The position numbers and the translations under genes were made by a program. The notes under the pieces were generated by a model. It was not told where the DNA came from. It saw nothing but the letters and a program-made list of their open reading frames with translations, and ran no database searches. 64,000 nucleotides of DNA from Bacteroidota bacterium (GTDB lineage: Bacteria; Bacteroidota; Ignavibacteria; UBA10030; SZUA-254): assembly GCA_020056225.1 (NCBI GenBank), contig JAGVIE010000055.1, positions 62,001 to 126,000 of the forward strand, given 5' to 3'. Below are positions 53,721-62,736 of the stretch, in pieces (within the stretch, counting starts at the first letter, position 1; every line of letters starts with the position of its first letter).

Positions 53721-56700
53721 ATGAGCACCGTCGGACAAAAAGAACGCAAGACGCAGAACCAAGTAATCAAGCTCTTTACCAAGACGCTGAAGTACGACTA
53801 CCTCGGCGACTGGCATGAACGTCCCGACAACAGGAATGTTGAAGAGACACTTTTGCGGTCCTTCCTAAAGGAGAAACAGAAATACACAGAGGACCAGATT
53901 AACAAAGTGCTCTATGAGTTCAACAAGGTCGCTGGAGATCAGAGCCGCAGTCTGTACGACATCAACAAAGATGTCTATGCGTTGCTCCGTTACGGTGTGA
54001 AGGTAAGAATGGATGCGGGCGAGAATACCGAAAACTTCTGGCTCATCGATTGGAAACATCCCGAACAAAATCACTTTGCCATTGCCGAAGAAGTCACCAT
54101 CCTCGGCGAGAACACCAAACGTCCCGACATCGTCCTCTACGTTAACGGCATTGCGCTCGGAGTGTTGGAACTCAAGCGTTCGACCGTCTCAGTCAGCGAA
54201 GGAATCCGCCAGAATCTGGATAATCAGAAGAGTCTCTTCATCAAGCGGTTCTTCACCACGATGCAGTTGATCATGGCGGGGAATGACACCCAAGGTCTCC
54301 GCTACGCCACCATCGAAACTCCCGAGAAGTACTATCTCACATGGAAAGAACCAAGCAACATCGAGAATCCTCTCCACCGCGGTCTCAGCCAACTCTGTGA
54401 GAAGAAACGTTTCCTGGAAATCATCCACGACTTCACGGTCTTCGATGCCGGTGACAAGAAGCTCTGTCGCCATAACCAGTACTTTGGTGTGCAGGCTGCT
54501 CACGACTTTATCCGGCGCCGTGAAGGGGGAATTATCTGGCATGCACAGGGAAGCGGCAAGAGCCTCATTATGATCTGGCTCGCCAAGTGGATTCGCGAAC
54601 ACGTAAAGGACTCGCGGGTGTTAGTTATTACCGACCGTACCGAGTTGGACGAGCAGATCGAGGGGGACTACAACGGAGTCAACGAACAAATCTACCGCAC
54701 GACAAGCGGTGCAGATTTTATTGCAAGACTAAACGATGCGAAACCCTGGTTGCTTTGTTCGCTCATCCACAAGTTTGTGGGGCGGGATGAAACAGATTTT
54801 GAGGGTTATGTAGAAGAGCTACGTCGGTCGCTTCCACAGGATTTCATCGCCAAAGGAGACATTTATGTATTCGTGGATGAATGTCACCGGACACAATCAG
54901 GTGTCCTCCACGAAGCAATGAAGGCTCTACTGCTGAATGCACTCTTTATTGGCTTCACAGGTACTCCGCTCCTGAAAACAGACAAGCGAATAAGCCTTGA
55001 AGTCTTTGGACGCTACATCCACACATACAAGTACGACGAAGCCGTAGCCGATAAAGTTGTGCTCGATCTTCGGTATGAGGCTCGTGACATCGACCAGGAG
55101 ATTACTTCCCAGAAGAAGATCGACCAATGGTTTGAAGCCAAGACGAAGGGCCTGAATGACGTTGCCCGTGCCCAGTTGAAGAAACGGTGGGGAACGATGC
55201 AGACGATCTTCTCCAGCCAATCACGACTCGAAAGGATAGTTGACGATGTCCTGATCGACATGGAAACGAAGGATCGTTTGAGAAGTGGGCGTGGCAATGC
55301 GATGGTAGTGTCGGGAAGTATTTATCAAGCGTGCAAGCTATACGAAATGTTCAGTAAAACGCTCGGAGCCAAATGCGCTATAGTGACTTCGTACAAACCT
55401 TCTGCGGGTGCGATCAAAGGAGAAGAAACGGGTGAGGGGGAAACTGAGAAGCTAACCCAATACGAGATATACCAGAAAATGCTCGCTGATTATTTCTCAC
55501 TGCCTCCTGAAAAAGCAGTCAACAAAGTTGAGGAGTTTGAGAAGGAGGTCAAGAAGAAGTTTGTCAATGAACCGGGGCAGATGAAACTACTTATCGTAGT
55601 GGACAAGCTACTCACCGGGTTTGACGCTCCGCCTGCAACATACCTTTACATTGACAAGCAGATGCAGGATCACGGACTGTTCCAGGCAATTTGCCGCGTA
55701 AACCGTCTTGATGGTGACGACAAAGAATATGGATATATCATCGACTACAAAGACCTCTTTAAAAGTCTTGAGGGATCAATCAAGGACTATACCTCCGGTG
55801 CCTTTGATGGTTATGACAAAGAAGATGTTGCGGGACTACTGAGCAATCGGCTGGAGAAGGCCAAAGAACAATTGGAGCTGGCACTTGAAACCGTGAAGGC
55901 ATTGTGCGAACCGGTTGAACCTCCAAAGGATACTCCAAAAAATTTGCGCTACTTTTGTGCTAAAGATACCTCAGACAAAGAGGAGTTGAAAGAAAACGAA
56001 AACAAGAGATTAACGCTTTACAAAGCAGTTGCGTCGCTCTTACGTGCATACGCCAATCTTGCCAATGAGATGGACGGGGCAGGCTATTCTTCAGCTGAGG
56101 CTGAGAAGATCAAGAAGGAAGTTGAACATTTTGAAAGTGTCCGCAACGAAGTGAAACTTGCCAGCGGTGATTACATTGACCTGAAAATGTACGAACCTGC
56201 GATGCGCCACCTGATCGACACGTATATTCGTGCTGAAGAGAGCGAGAAAATTTCAGCTTTTGATGACATGACTCTTGTTCAGCTTATCGTCGAACGGGGG
56301 GTGGATGCACTGAACGAACTACCGAGAGGCATTCGTCAAAACAAAGAAGCGACGGCAGAGACTATTGAGAACAACATCCGCAGAGTAATCGTCGACGAAC
56401 AGCCCGTTAATCCGAAGTACTACGAAAAAATGTCCGAACTGCTCGATGCACTTATTCAGGAACGCAGACAACAGAAGATCGAATACGAGAAGTACCTTGC
56501 ACGGATTGTTGAGTTGACGAAGAAGGTAAAGAACCCGGCTGGCGGTACAAACTACCCAACATCTCTTAACACAAACGCAAAGCGTGCTCTCTACGACAAT
56601 CTCGACAAGAACGAGCACCTTGCCATGGCAGTGCATGAGGCGGTCGTTGCTAACAAAGAAGACGAATTTCGAGCGCATCCGATCAAGCTGAAGAAAGTTC

Positions 56701-56783
56701 GTTACGCAATCAGGAAAGTGCTCAACGATGAGCAAATGACGGATCGCATTCTTGACATCGTAAAGAACCAAATAGAATATTGA
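53721..56783 (+). CDS. hsdR: type I restriction endonuclease subunit HsdR
   Basis: 1020 residues. N-terminal PD-(D/E)XK nuclease: RPDIVLYVNGIALGVLELK (~133-151). Helicase core: Walker A HAQGSGKSL (~273), DEAD-like VDECHR (~385), motif III FTGTPLL (~413), and later KLLTGFDAPPATYLY and QAICRVNR (motifs V and VI). C-terminal helical region binds HsdM. It translocates DNA and cuts at a distance after meeting unmethylated sites. It appears intact, so a broken hsdM would be dangerous unless the frameshift is only apparent or HsdR is not assembled. Confidence 0.95.
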   Translation: MSTVGQKERKTQNQVIKLFTKTLKYDYLGDWHERPDNRNVEETLLRSFLKEKQKYTEDQINKVLYEFNKVAGDQSRSLYDINKDVYALLRYGVKVRMDAGENTENFWLIDWKHPEQNHFAIAEEVTILGENTKRPDIVLYVNGIALGVLELKRSTVSVSEGIRQNLDNQKSLFIKRFFTTMQLIMAGNDTQGLRYATIETPEKYYLTWKEPSNIENPLHRGLSQLCEKKRFLEIIHDFTVFDAGDKKLCRHNQYFGVQAAHDFIRRREGGIIWHAQGSGKSLIMIWLAKWIREHVKDSRVLVITDRTELDEQIEGDYNGVNEQIYRTTSGADFIARLNDAKPWLLCSLIHKFVGRDETDFEGYVEELRRSLPQDFIAKGDIYVFVDECHRTQSGVLHEAMKALLLNALFIGFTGTPLLKTDKRISLEVFGRYIHTYKYDEAVADKVVLDLRYEARDIDQEITSQKKIDQWFEAKTKGLNDVARAQLKKRWGTMQTIFSSQSRLERIVDDVLIDMETKDRLRSGRGNAMVVSGSIYQACKLYEMFSKTLGAKCAIVTSYKPSAGAIKGEETGEGETEKLTQYEIYQKMLADYFSLPPEKAVNKVEEFEKEVKKKFVNEPGQMKLLIVVDKLLTGFDAPPATYLYIDKQMQDHGLFQAICRVNRLDGDDKEYGYIIDYKDLFKSLEGSIKDYTSGAFDGYDKEDVAGLLSNRLEKAKEQLELALETVKALCEPVEPPKDTPKNLRYFCAKDTSDKEELKENENKRLTLYKAVASLLRAYANLANEMDGAGYSSAEAEKIKKEVEHFESVRNEVKLASGDYIDLKMYEPAMRHLIDTYIRAEESEKISAFDDMTLVQLIVERGVDALNELPRGIRQNKEATAETIENNIRRVIVDEQPVNPKYYEKMSELLDALIQERRQQKIEYEKYLARIVELTKKVKNPAGGTNYPTSLNTNAKRALYDNLDKNEHLAMAVHEAVVANKEDEFRAHPIKLKKVRYAIRKVLNDEQMTDRILDIVKNQIEY

Positions 56784-56784
56784 G

Positions 56785-57501
56785 ATGGCCAAGCTGAGAA
56801 TAGGAAGACTTGCGGTTGAAGTTGTTCGGAAGAACATCAAGAATCTGCATCTCGCTGTCTATCCCCCAAATGGCCGGGTACGAGTGGCCGTACCATTGCG
56901 CGTAGATAATGAAGCAGTACGTCTGGCGGTGGCGTCTCGGTTAGGGTGGATACGAAGGCAACAGAAGAGACTTACAGCCCAGGAGCGTCAATCCGCTCGT
57001 GAGTTTGTCTCGCGGGAAAGCCATTACTTCCTCGGAAGACGTTACCTCCTGAATGTGATTATCCATGATGGCCCTGCCCGGGTTGTCATCAATGGCAAAC
57101 CAGCCATCGATTTCTATGTGCCCGAAGGTGTCAATCGATCAACATGTGAGAAGATCCTCCGGGAATGGTATCGCAAGGAACTCAAGACACTCGTTCCTCC
57201 GCTCATCTCGAAATGGGAACCAATCATGGGAGTGCAGGTTTCAGAGTGGGGTGTCAAGAAGATGAAAACCAAGTGGGGTACATGCAATACGAGAGCGCAT
57301 CGAATCTGGATAAACCTTGAGCTGGCGAAAAAGCCAGTTCAGTGTTTGGAGTACATTGTCGTTCACGAGATGGTTCACTTGTTGGAGCGAAACCATAATG
57401 GGAAGTTCATTGGTTATATGAATGAGTTTCTCCCAAATTGGCGATCGCTGAGAGATCAACTCAACAGGTTTCCTTTACGACATGAGAATTGGGGGTACTA
57501 A
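56785..57501 (+). CDS. YgjP/SprT-like (DUF45) zinc metallopeptidase
   Basis: 238 residues. Zinc-binding motif VVHEMVHLLERNHNGKF (HExxH at ~194-198), preceded by WGTCNTRAHRIWINLEL, both typical of YgjP-type metallopeptidases. This family is often found next to hsdR in type I loci; role unknown, perhaps control of HsdR stability. It starts two bases after the hsdR stop and would be translationally coupled. Its stop TAA overlaps the start of a decayed ORF (TAATG). Confidence 0.85.
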   Translation: MAKLRIGRLAVEVVRKNIKNLHLAVYPPNGRVRVAVPLRVDNEAVRLAVASRLGWIRRQQKRLTAQERQSAREFVSRESHYFLGRRYLLNVIIHDGPARVVINGKPAIDFYVPEGVNRSTCEKILREWYRKELKTLVPPLISKWEPIMGVQVSEWGVKKMKTKWGTCNTRAHRIWINLELAKKPVQCLEYIVVHEMVHLLERNHNGKFIGYMNEFLPNWRSLRDQLNRFPLRHENWGY

Positions 57502-57583
57502 TGATGGCGTTGGAGCGAGAGATCGACCAATTAGTGTACAAGTAGTATGGGTTGAAGTAGAGGAGGAGATGAAGATTGTGGAA
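57501..57583 (+). pseudogene. decayed C-terminal tail of a modification-enzyme-like gene
   Basis: ATG at 57501 overlaps the previous stop (TAATG). It reads MMALEREIDQLVYK, then TAG, YGL and, after a two-base shift, EEEMKIVE. This matches the ending REIDxLVYxLYGLTEEEIKIVE that I know from the C-termini of several restriction and modification enzymes, broken by one nonsense change (TTG to TAG) and a shift. The rest of the 57584-57667 gap holds a palindrome. Confidence 0.5.
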
Positions 57584-57585
57584 GA

Positions 57586-57602
57586 CCTGCCTGACCGGCA
57601 GG
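57586..57602. repeat. CCTGCC/GGCAGG palindrome
   Basis: CCTGCC TGACC GGCAGG is directly followed by CAGGC. It is a short GC-rich hairpin of the same class as those in hsdM and hsdS. Confidence 0.5.
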
Positions 57603-57667
57603 CAGGCTCGTCTCGTCTATTGGAAAAGAGTACGGAAGACAAATAGAGCTGTCAAGAAAGGACATTT

Positions 57668-57910
57668 ATGAAAACAGAGATTATCCACAAACTCACCGAG
57701 TCGTTTGAAACGGCTGTCAGGCAAGTTGAAGAGATCGAATGCTGGTCAGCACGTGATTTGCAGGAACTTTTAGGTTATACGAAATGGGATAATTTCATAC
57801 AGGTAATTGATAAAGCAAAGATCGCTTGTTTAAAATCAGGGCAATCAGTTGAAGACCATTTTGCCGACGTCGGGAAAATGGTTGAACTTGGTTTGGTAAG
57901 CCAGCCTTAA
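57668..57910 (+). pseudogene. truncated DinD (DNA-damage-inducible protein D)
   Basis: 80 residues match only the N-terminal part of DinD: ECWSARDLQELLGYTKWDNF and SVEDHFADVGKMVELG, after which the reading ends with LVSQP. Complete DinD proteins are near 280 residues. DinD-like genes are frequent in type I restriction islands. A perfect AGGACA-type ribosome-binding site remains, so a short peptide may still be made. Confidence 0.7.
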
Positions 57911-58012
57911 CCAAGATATATTTTAAATTGTATAACTCACATACAATCCTGAGTCTAACCTGAAAGTAAGTCGCACTTAGAGTAAGTTGCACTTCAGATG
58001 TACTATTTGATT

Positions 58013-59476
58013 TTATACTTTATGTGTGTCCTGGATTCTTCCTACAGTCCAAATAAAAAATGAAACACCAAGCCCAGGGTACATCGGTTCAATACCAAGA
58101 GGGTAATTGCCTGAGTTACCATTCAAATATCCTGTAATCAACCAACTAAGAGATGTCAGCCATCCGAACAGCATGGCAAGGAAAGCGTAGCGTGATGAAA
58201 TTCGCAATCGTTCGAAGTAACTTGCCATCAATGGCACAAGCAATCCAGGAATTACCACTGTGCCAATGGTGTACCAAAGCTGGATTACACTTGGAATTAG
58301 AAGGGCAATTGCAACGGAGAGGAGAAACGAAATGACGAGACCAACTTTAGTCCACGTCGTGGCGATGCTTGATGTCCGATATGAGATGTGCGAGGTGCGT
58401 TCGCTTTGTTTTGACAATCCGCTTTCAATCTGAAATCCGCGATTCGCAGTCCACAATCTCCCGAAAATGTCTCTTCCTAACGTTTGTGCTGAGACAAATG
58501 CAAGTGTATTCAACGTTGACATGATAGTAGCGAGCATCCCGACATAAAACATTCCCTTGGCGATTGGCGGGAGAACCGCTTCTGCAAGCATTGGGTACGA
58601 CATCATAGGGTCGGCAAGATTTGGTAGCGCTGCGCGAGCATAAAGCCCGGCAGTAGCTGTCATAAAATCAAATATGAACCAGAAGATGATCGAGATGAGA
58701 ATCCCTCGTTGAGCAACCTTCCCGTCTTTTGCCGCGTAGCAGCGTTGGTGGAATGCAGGATCAACCAGAGTCCACAGTGCTATGAAAAACCAGACGATGA
58801 TATACTGTGCGGAATTTCCTCCATGCCATGTGAGATGCAACGGCGGTAAATTTGCTTTCAGAAATTCAAAACCACCGAACTTAGTGAACGAGAACGGTAT
58901 GATAACAGCAAATCCGACAAACATCAAAATAAATTCCAGCACGTCTGTTTGAACATCGGCACGAAATCCACCCCAATACAGATATGAGATAGCGACAATA
59001 GCAGTCACGATCAGACTGACAAATAGATTCCATCCGAAGATCATCTGGAGAAATACACTCAACATCAAAATGTACGGTGCCGGTGTCATCAATATGAAAG
59101 TTAGCACAGAACCGAGAATGGCAGTTTTTCTATCGTATGCTAATTCGAGCTTGTCAGGAATGCTGTAAAGATTGGTCGCGCGTATTTTCTTGGCAAGGAA
59201 GAGCGCGAAGATCGCGGCAAAAATGTAGTAAGGAAGTCCTTGAATAAACCAGTTTGAAATCCCATAACGATATGAGAATTCCCCGACTCCTAAAATCCCA
59301 CCATACCAGGTTGATACGAGTGTCATGATGAATATTGGAAGTGTCAATGAACGACCTGCAAGAAGAAAGTCTTCCTCGGATGCCTTTGCTTTCCTTGTTG
59401 CTCTATATCCAACGAACAGTACCGCGGCGAGATACAAAATAATAACTATGATATCCGGAGGTGAGAGATGGATCAT
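58013..59476 (-). CDS. sodium:solute symporter, candidate thiamine or thiamine-precursor transporter
   Basis: 487 residues with about 13 transmembrane helices and SSS-family features (GYRATRKAKASEEDFLLAGRS, WYGGILGVGEFSYRYG, MLATIMSTLNTLAFVSAQTLGRD). It uses the Na+ gradient for uptake across the inner membrane. It is the third gene behind a TPP riboswitch, 12 bases after thiamine pyrophosphokinase, in the place that PnuT takes in many Bacteroidota thiamine operons, so thiamine or a precursor is the likely substrate. A repeat-derived stretch, SERTSHISYRTSSIA (58364-58409), extends a cytosolic loop. Confidence 0.8.
   Translation of the reverse strand: MIHLSPPDIIVIILYLAAVLFVGYRATRKAKASEEDFLLAGRSLTLPIFIMTLVSTWYGGILGVGEFSYRYGISNWFIQGLPYYIFAAIFALFLAKKIRATNLYSIPDKLELAYDRKTAILGSVLTFILMTPAPYILMLSVFLQMIFGWNLFVSLIVTAIVAISYLYWGGFRADVQTDVLEFILMFVGFAVIIPFSFTKFGGFEFLKANLPPLHLTWHGGNSAQYIIVWFFIALWTLVDPAFHQRCYAAKDGKVAQRGILISIIFWFIFDFMTATAGLYARAALPNLADPMMSYPMLAEAVLPPIAKGMFYVGMLATIMSTLNTLAFVSAQTLGRDIFGRLWTANRGFQIESGLSKQSERTSHISYRTSSIATTWTKVGLVISFLLSVAIALLIPSVIQLWYTIGTVVIPGLLVPLMASYFERLRISSRYAFLAMLFGWLTSLSWLITGYLNGNSGNYPLGIEPMYPGLGVSFFIWTVGRIQDTHKV
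58364..58409. repeat. repeat-derived insertion in the SSS transporter gene
   Basis: On the minus strand the segment includes CACATCTCATATCGGACATC, a simple duplicated pattern encoding SHISYRTSSI in a cytosolic loop. This resembles expandable repeats in Ignavibacteria-type genomes. Confidence 0.4.
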
Positions 59477-59488
59477 ACTGTTTTTACA

Positions 59489-60145
59489 TCAAGATAAGTG
59501 TTTGCCTTGGGGTGATAACCATGGTAAACCGTGAAACCGATACATAAGCAGTATTCCGGTTTCAATCCGAATCGATACTTGTTGGGATGTTGCTTCATTG
59601 CTGATACCTTCCCTGACACCCAATTCAAGTGTGTCGTTGTTAAGAGCATATTTAAGATTTGTTGTGGTAATCCCAGTGCAGCGATCGAGCGGTATCAGGG
59701 AAATCTTCTCACCTTCCCGCATTTCCAGATGGATTTCTTTTCGGATCAAGGTCAATTCACCCATTGAATCAATCATGCGGATATGAATTTTCCCGCCATA
59801 TTTTTTGAAACATCCCAAACTGCCGGTTGTATGATCTATCCGATCACCCGACGCGCCGATGATGTCTACGGAAGAGACGGAGTGTTCTATGCAGTAAAGA
59901 ATCGCTTTCTCAAGATCGGTATTATTTTGATCCTGGATAAATAATTGCTCAACATCCCGGAAGTGCAGTTGTGTAGAATGGAGTATAGAATCAAAATCAC
60001 CAAGTATGATATCAGGTTTTATTCCTAATGCTTGCGCGTGGTTGGCGCCTCCATCTGCGCAAACAATGATATTTGCATATTTCGTCAGTGCCCGAACGAA
60101 GTCCGGGTTGGGTAATGATCCATTTGCGATGATGAGTGCATGCAT
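59489..60145 (-). CDS. thiN: thiamine pyrophosphokinase
   Basis: 218 residues. Makes thiamine pyrophosphate from thiamine and ATP. Catalytic-domain motifs: IVCADGGANHA, IILGDFDSI, NNTDLEKAI and GASGDRIDHT, with a beta-rich thiamine-binding C-terminal domain. Typical length. Its ATG overlaps the stop of the TonB receptor gene (TAATG on the minus strand), indicating translational coupling. Direct salvage of thiamine suits a cell with a TPP-dependent 2-oxoacid:ferredoxin oxidoreductase. Confidence 0.9.
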   Translation of the reverse strand: MHALIIANGSLPNPDFVRALTKYANIIVCADGGANHAQALGIKPDIILGDFDSILHSTQLHFRDVEQLFIQDQNNTDLEKAILYCIEHSVSSVDIIGASGDRIDHTTGSLGCFKKYGGKIHIRMIDSMGELTLIRKEIHLEMREGEKISLIPLDRCTGITTTNLKYALNNDTLELGVREGISNEATSQQVSIRIETGILLMYRFHGLPWLSPQGKHLS

Positions 60146-62427
60146 TATAAATTTAAAGCTATACCCAAAGAATAATTTCTTTCAGATGCAGGGAAAAACG
60201 ATTTCCCTTCTCCACTTGCAATATAGAGATTATTCAAGAGATTATGAATCTTGCCGGTTAAGAGTAATTCGGTGTTCGTTAGGAATGTGGGTAATTTAAC
60301 TGATGCATCAAGATTTGTAACAGCGTAGCCATCGACTTTGTTCTCTTCGTTGTGAAGATTATCGGTATAAAAGGGACCAACATACCGGATGAGAAGTGAA
60401 ATGGATCTGTTATCGTTTCCATAACTCAATCGTACATTGCCGAGAACATCCGGAAAACCTGCAATAGGGTTCCCATCAAGAACTCGATAGATAGATGCTT
60501 TAGTATCGTAAAGTTCGTGATGGATTATTTTGTTTACCGAAAGGGTCATCGTACCGCTCACCTCAAGTTCGGTAGTTATTTTATAGCTGCCTTCAAATTC
60601 AAACCCTACATGCCGTGTACGTTTTGCGTTTACGAGTACCGAAGAACCGAAAACGTCTATCTCTCCGCTTTTAACCAGCTCATTATCGAATTCCATCCAA
60701 TAGACATTTGAGGAAACTTTTCCACCGTTAAATATGTAACTGCCGCCTATCTCAAGATCGAAAAGATGTTCAGGCTGCGCAATTGGTTTATCGAAATTGT
60801 AATGTGCGACCGATGCGGAAGTCACAGTCTCAAATTTGGGGATTGATCCTGTCCATGCATCTTCTGCCGCATATAAATTCCTTAATCGTGGCTCTCGTGA
60901 TGTGTACCCAAGAGAAACGTATCCATTAAATTCTTCCGAGAAATTCCGATTAATTCCAAGCCGCGGGTTGACAAAAAGATAGTTCAAATCAAAATTATTT
61001 CCGAGGAATTTCTCGTTATAAATTCCGTATCGATTGACTGCAAGCTGGAGTTCCGCCATCACTGTAGTTGCCTCATCAGGATGATAAAGTTCTTGAACGT
61101 AAAGTGAGAAGATGTCTTTCCGTCCATTATATTCGTAGAAATGGAAATCGGGATCGAATGTTGAGGTTGGATATTCTGTTGCAAATGGAATTTTTCCCCA
61201 ATGCGTAGAACGATGGAAACGAAGCTCACCACCTATAGTCAATTTGCCGTTTTTATGTTGGATCTCGACACGGGGCAGCCATCCCCATTGGTTATTCTGA
61301 ACGTAACCTCTTAACAGGATCGATGGAAATTTTGAGGTGCCAAAAGTCGAATCATATCCGACTATATTATGGAACCAAGACAGTGCGGAGTTATCATACC
61401 AGAGCCAATCGCCGTCGTAATCGTAATAGCCCTCGCCATGGATGTGAAAGAATGTATTGAACACTGTTATCTTTGAAGAAGGTTGCCACTCGTTGAGGAT
61501 TTCGTAATGAGGTTGTGTAAAGTTCTCAACAGCTTGAGGTTTTTGTTCGGTATAATAACCGACTTGCCTTCCGGTGGTGTCGTATTCCCAATAACTGTAA
61601 TTAGAGCGGCGAAGTTGCTTATCTTCGTTATAGTATTTAGGAAGTCCTATATAGGCAAGCCCGTCGCTGATCGGTCCGCCATAAATATTAATGCGAGTCG
61701 ACATATTTTCATCGAAACGAGCTGCGCCGATAAAATAGCTGCTCATATTTGCCCAAGAGTTTTCCCGATAGCCATCGCTTGTTATTTTAGAAATATTCCC
61801 CGTGAGTACATATCGCTCATTAATAAGTCCGGACGAGAATCCAGCTGAATATTTCCTAACGTTCATCTTAATAGTATTATTTCCGCCAAATTCCTGAAAT
61901 CCAAATCCGCTGCCAAGAGAAATCTTCGGTTGCATACTGAAAGGTGTGGTTATGATATTTACCGATCCGCCGATTGCCGGTGGTCCATAAAACGAACTTC
62001 CCGCACCGCGTTGAACCTGAACGCTTTGTGTGAAGGCAAAGATGTCCGGCATATCGATCCAATAGACTTGATGATCTTCCGGATCGTTTTGAGGAATACC
62101 ATTTACCATTATCGAGAGTCTCCGTTGGTCGAACCCACGCAGATTCATGTAACTATAACCTGTACCGTTACCGTTTTCAGAATAAAAAGTAACGGAGGGA
62201 AGTTCCGATAATAAAACCGGAACGTCCTGAGCAAAATATCGCTGTGTCAGTTGTTTCTGAGTTATATCGGAAAAAGTCACAGGCGTTTCTCGTTCATATG
62301 CTTGTGTCGGTACTATGATAACCGGTGACATGTAAAATATCGTATCGTTCTCCACCGATGTGATTTCTTGTGAAGATAAAATCGGGACACATAAAAGAAT
62401 AAAAAGAATAAATGTTATAAGTTTCAT
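60145..62427 (-). CDS. TonB-dependent outer-membrane receptor, predicted for thiamine
   Basis: 760 residues. Signal peptide 1-20 ending ILSSQ. Plug domain with YMNLRGFDQRRLSIMVNGI and VQRGAGSSFYGPPAIGG, then a 22-strand barrel ending SLGIALNL. It binds a scarce ligand at the cell surface and imports it with TonB energy. The TPP riboswitch in its leader and thiN immediately downstream indicate thiamine or a phosphate ester as ligand (the OMR1 role in comparative studies of Bacteroidota). GGAG (62436-62439) precedes the ATG. Confidence 0.9.
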   Translation of the reverse strand: MKLITFILFILLCVPILSSQEITSVENDTIFYMSPVIIVPTQAYERETPVTFSDITQKQLTQRYFAQDVPVLLSELPSVTFYSENGNGTGYSYMNLRGFDQRRLSIMVNGIPQNDPEDHQVYWIDMPDIFAFTQSVQVQRGAGSSFYGPPAIGGSVNIITTPFSMQPKISLGSGFGFQEFGGNNTIKMNVRKYSAGFSSGLINERYVLTGNISKITSDGYRENSWANMSSYFIGAARFDENMSTRINIYGGPISDGLAYIGLPKYYNEDKQLRRSNYSYWEYDTTGRQVGYYTEQKPQAVENFTQPHYEILNEWQPSSKITVFNTFFHIHGEGYYDYDGDWLWYDNSALSWFHNIVGYDSTFGTSKFPSILLRGYVQNNQWGWLPRVEIQHKNGKLTIGGELRFHRSTHWGKIPFATEYPTSTFDPDFHFYEYNGRKDIFSLYVQELYHPDEATTVMAELQLAVNRYGIYNEKFLGNNFDLNYLFVNPRLGINRNFSEEFNGYVSLGYTSREPRLRNLYAAEDAWTGSIPKFETVTSASVAHYNFDKPIAQPEHLFDLEIGGSYIFNGGKVSSNVYWMEFDNELVKSGEIDVFGSSVLVNAKRTRHVGFEFEGSYKITTELEVSGTMTLSVNKIIHHELYDTKASIYRVLDGNPIAGFPDVLGNVRLSYGNDNRSISLLIRYVGPFYTDNLHNEENKVDGYAVTNLDASVKLPTFLTNTELLLTGKIHNLLNNLYIASGEGKSFFPASERNYSLGIALNL

Positions 62428-62456
62428 AAGTAAATCTCCAACGATTGTAAAATATT

Positions 62457-62507
62457 AACGCCGTTTTCCTGATTCCCCAGCGTAAAAAGAATCGGAAAAA
62501 CGGCGTT
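62457..62507 (-). terminator. riboswitch expression-platform terminator
   Basis: On the minus strand AACGCCGTTTTTCCGATTC (62507-62489) pairs with GAATCAGGAAAACGGCGTT (62475-62457), followed by AATATTTT. Its loop contains TACGCTGG (62484-62477), the exact complement of CCAGCGTA in the aptamer (62539-62532), which gives an antiterminator alternative. Confidence 0.8.
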
Positions 62508-62523
62508 AAAAAAACCTAACATC

Positions 62524-62610
62524 CATTTCCCTACGCTGGTATTATCCAGATCAGGTTCAAGGGTGTTATCTCAGTCCATCTTTTTAGATTTGGACACCCC
62601 TAACGGATTC
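62524..62610 (-). ncRNA. TPP riboswitch (THI element)
   Basis: The minus strand carries the whole conserved set in order: TTAGGGGTG, GACTGAGATAACACCC, TTGAACCTGATCTGG, ATAATACCAGCGTAGGGAA. These form the pyrimidine- and pyrophosphate-sensing arms of the aptamer. With TPP bound, the aptamer holds CCAGCGTA and the downstream terminator can form, stopping transcription of the receptor, thiN and symporter genes. Without TPP the antiterminator forms. Confidence 0.95.
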
Positions 62611-62736
62611 TTGCATCTAATATAACAGTTACCTGAAAATAAAGCAAATCGACTCCTTGTTTGGATGTTTCGTGAACAGGTATTATATTTCCAGACATAA
62701 TTCACTTACTCAATCATAATATCGGAGAAAATAGCC

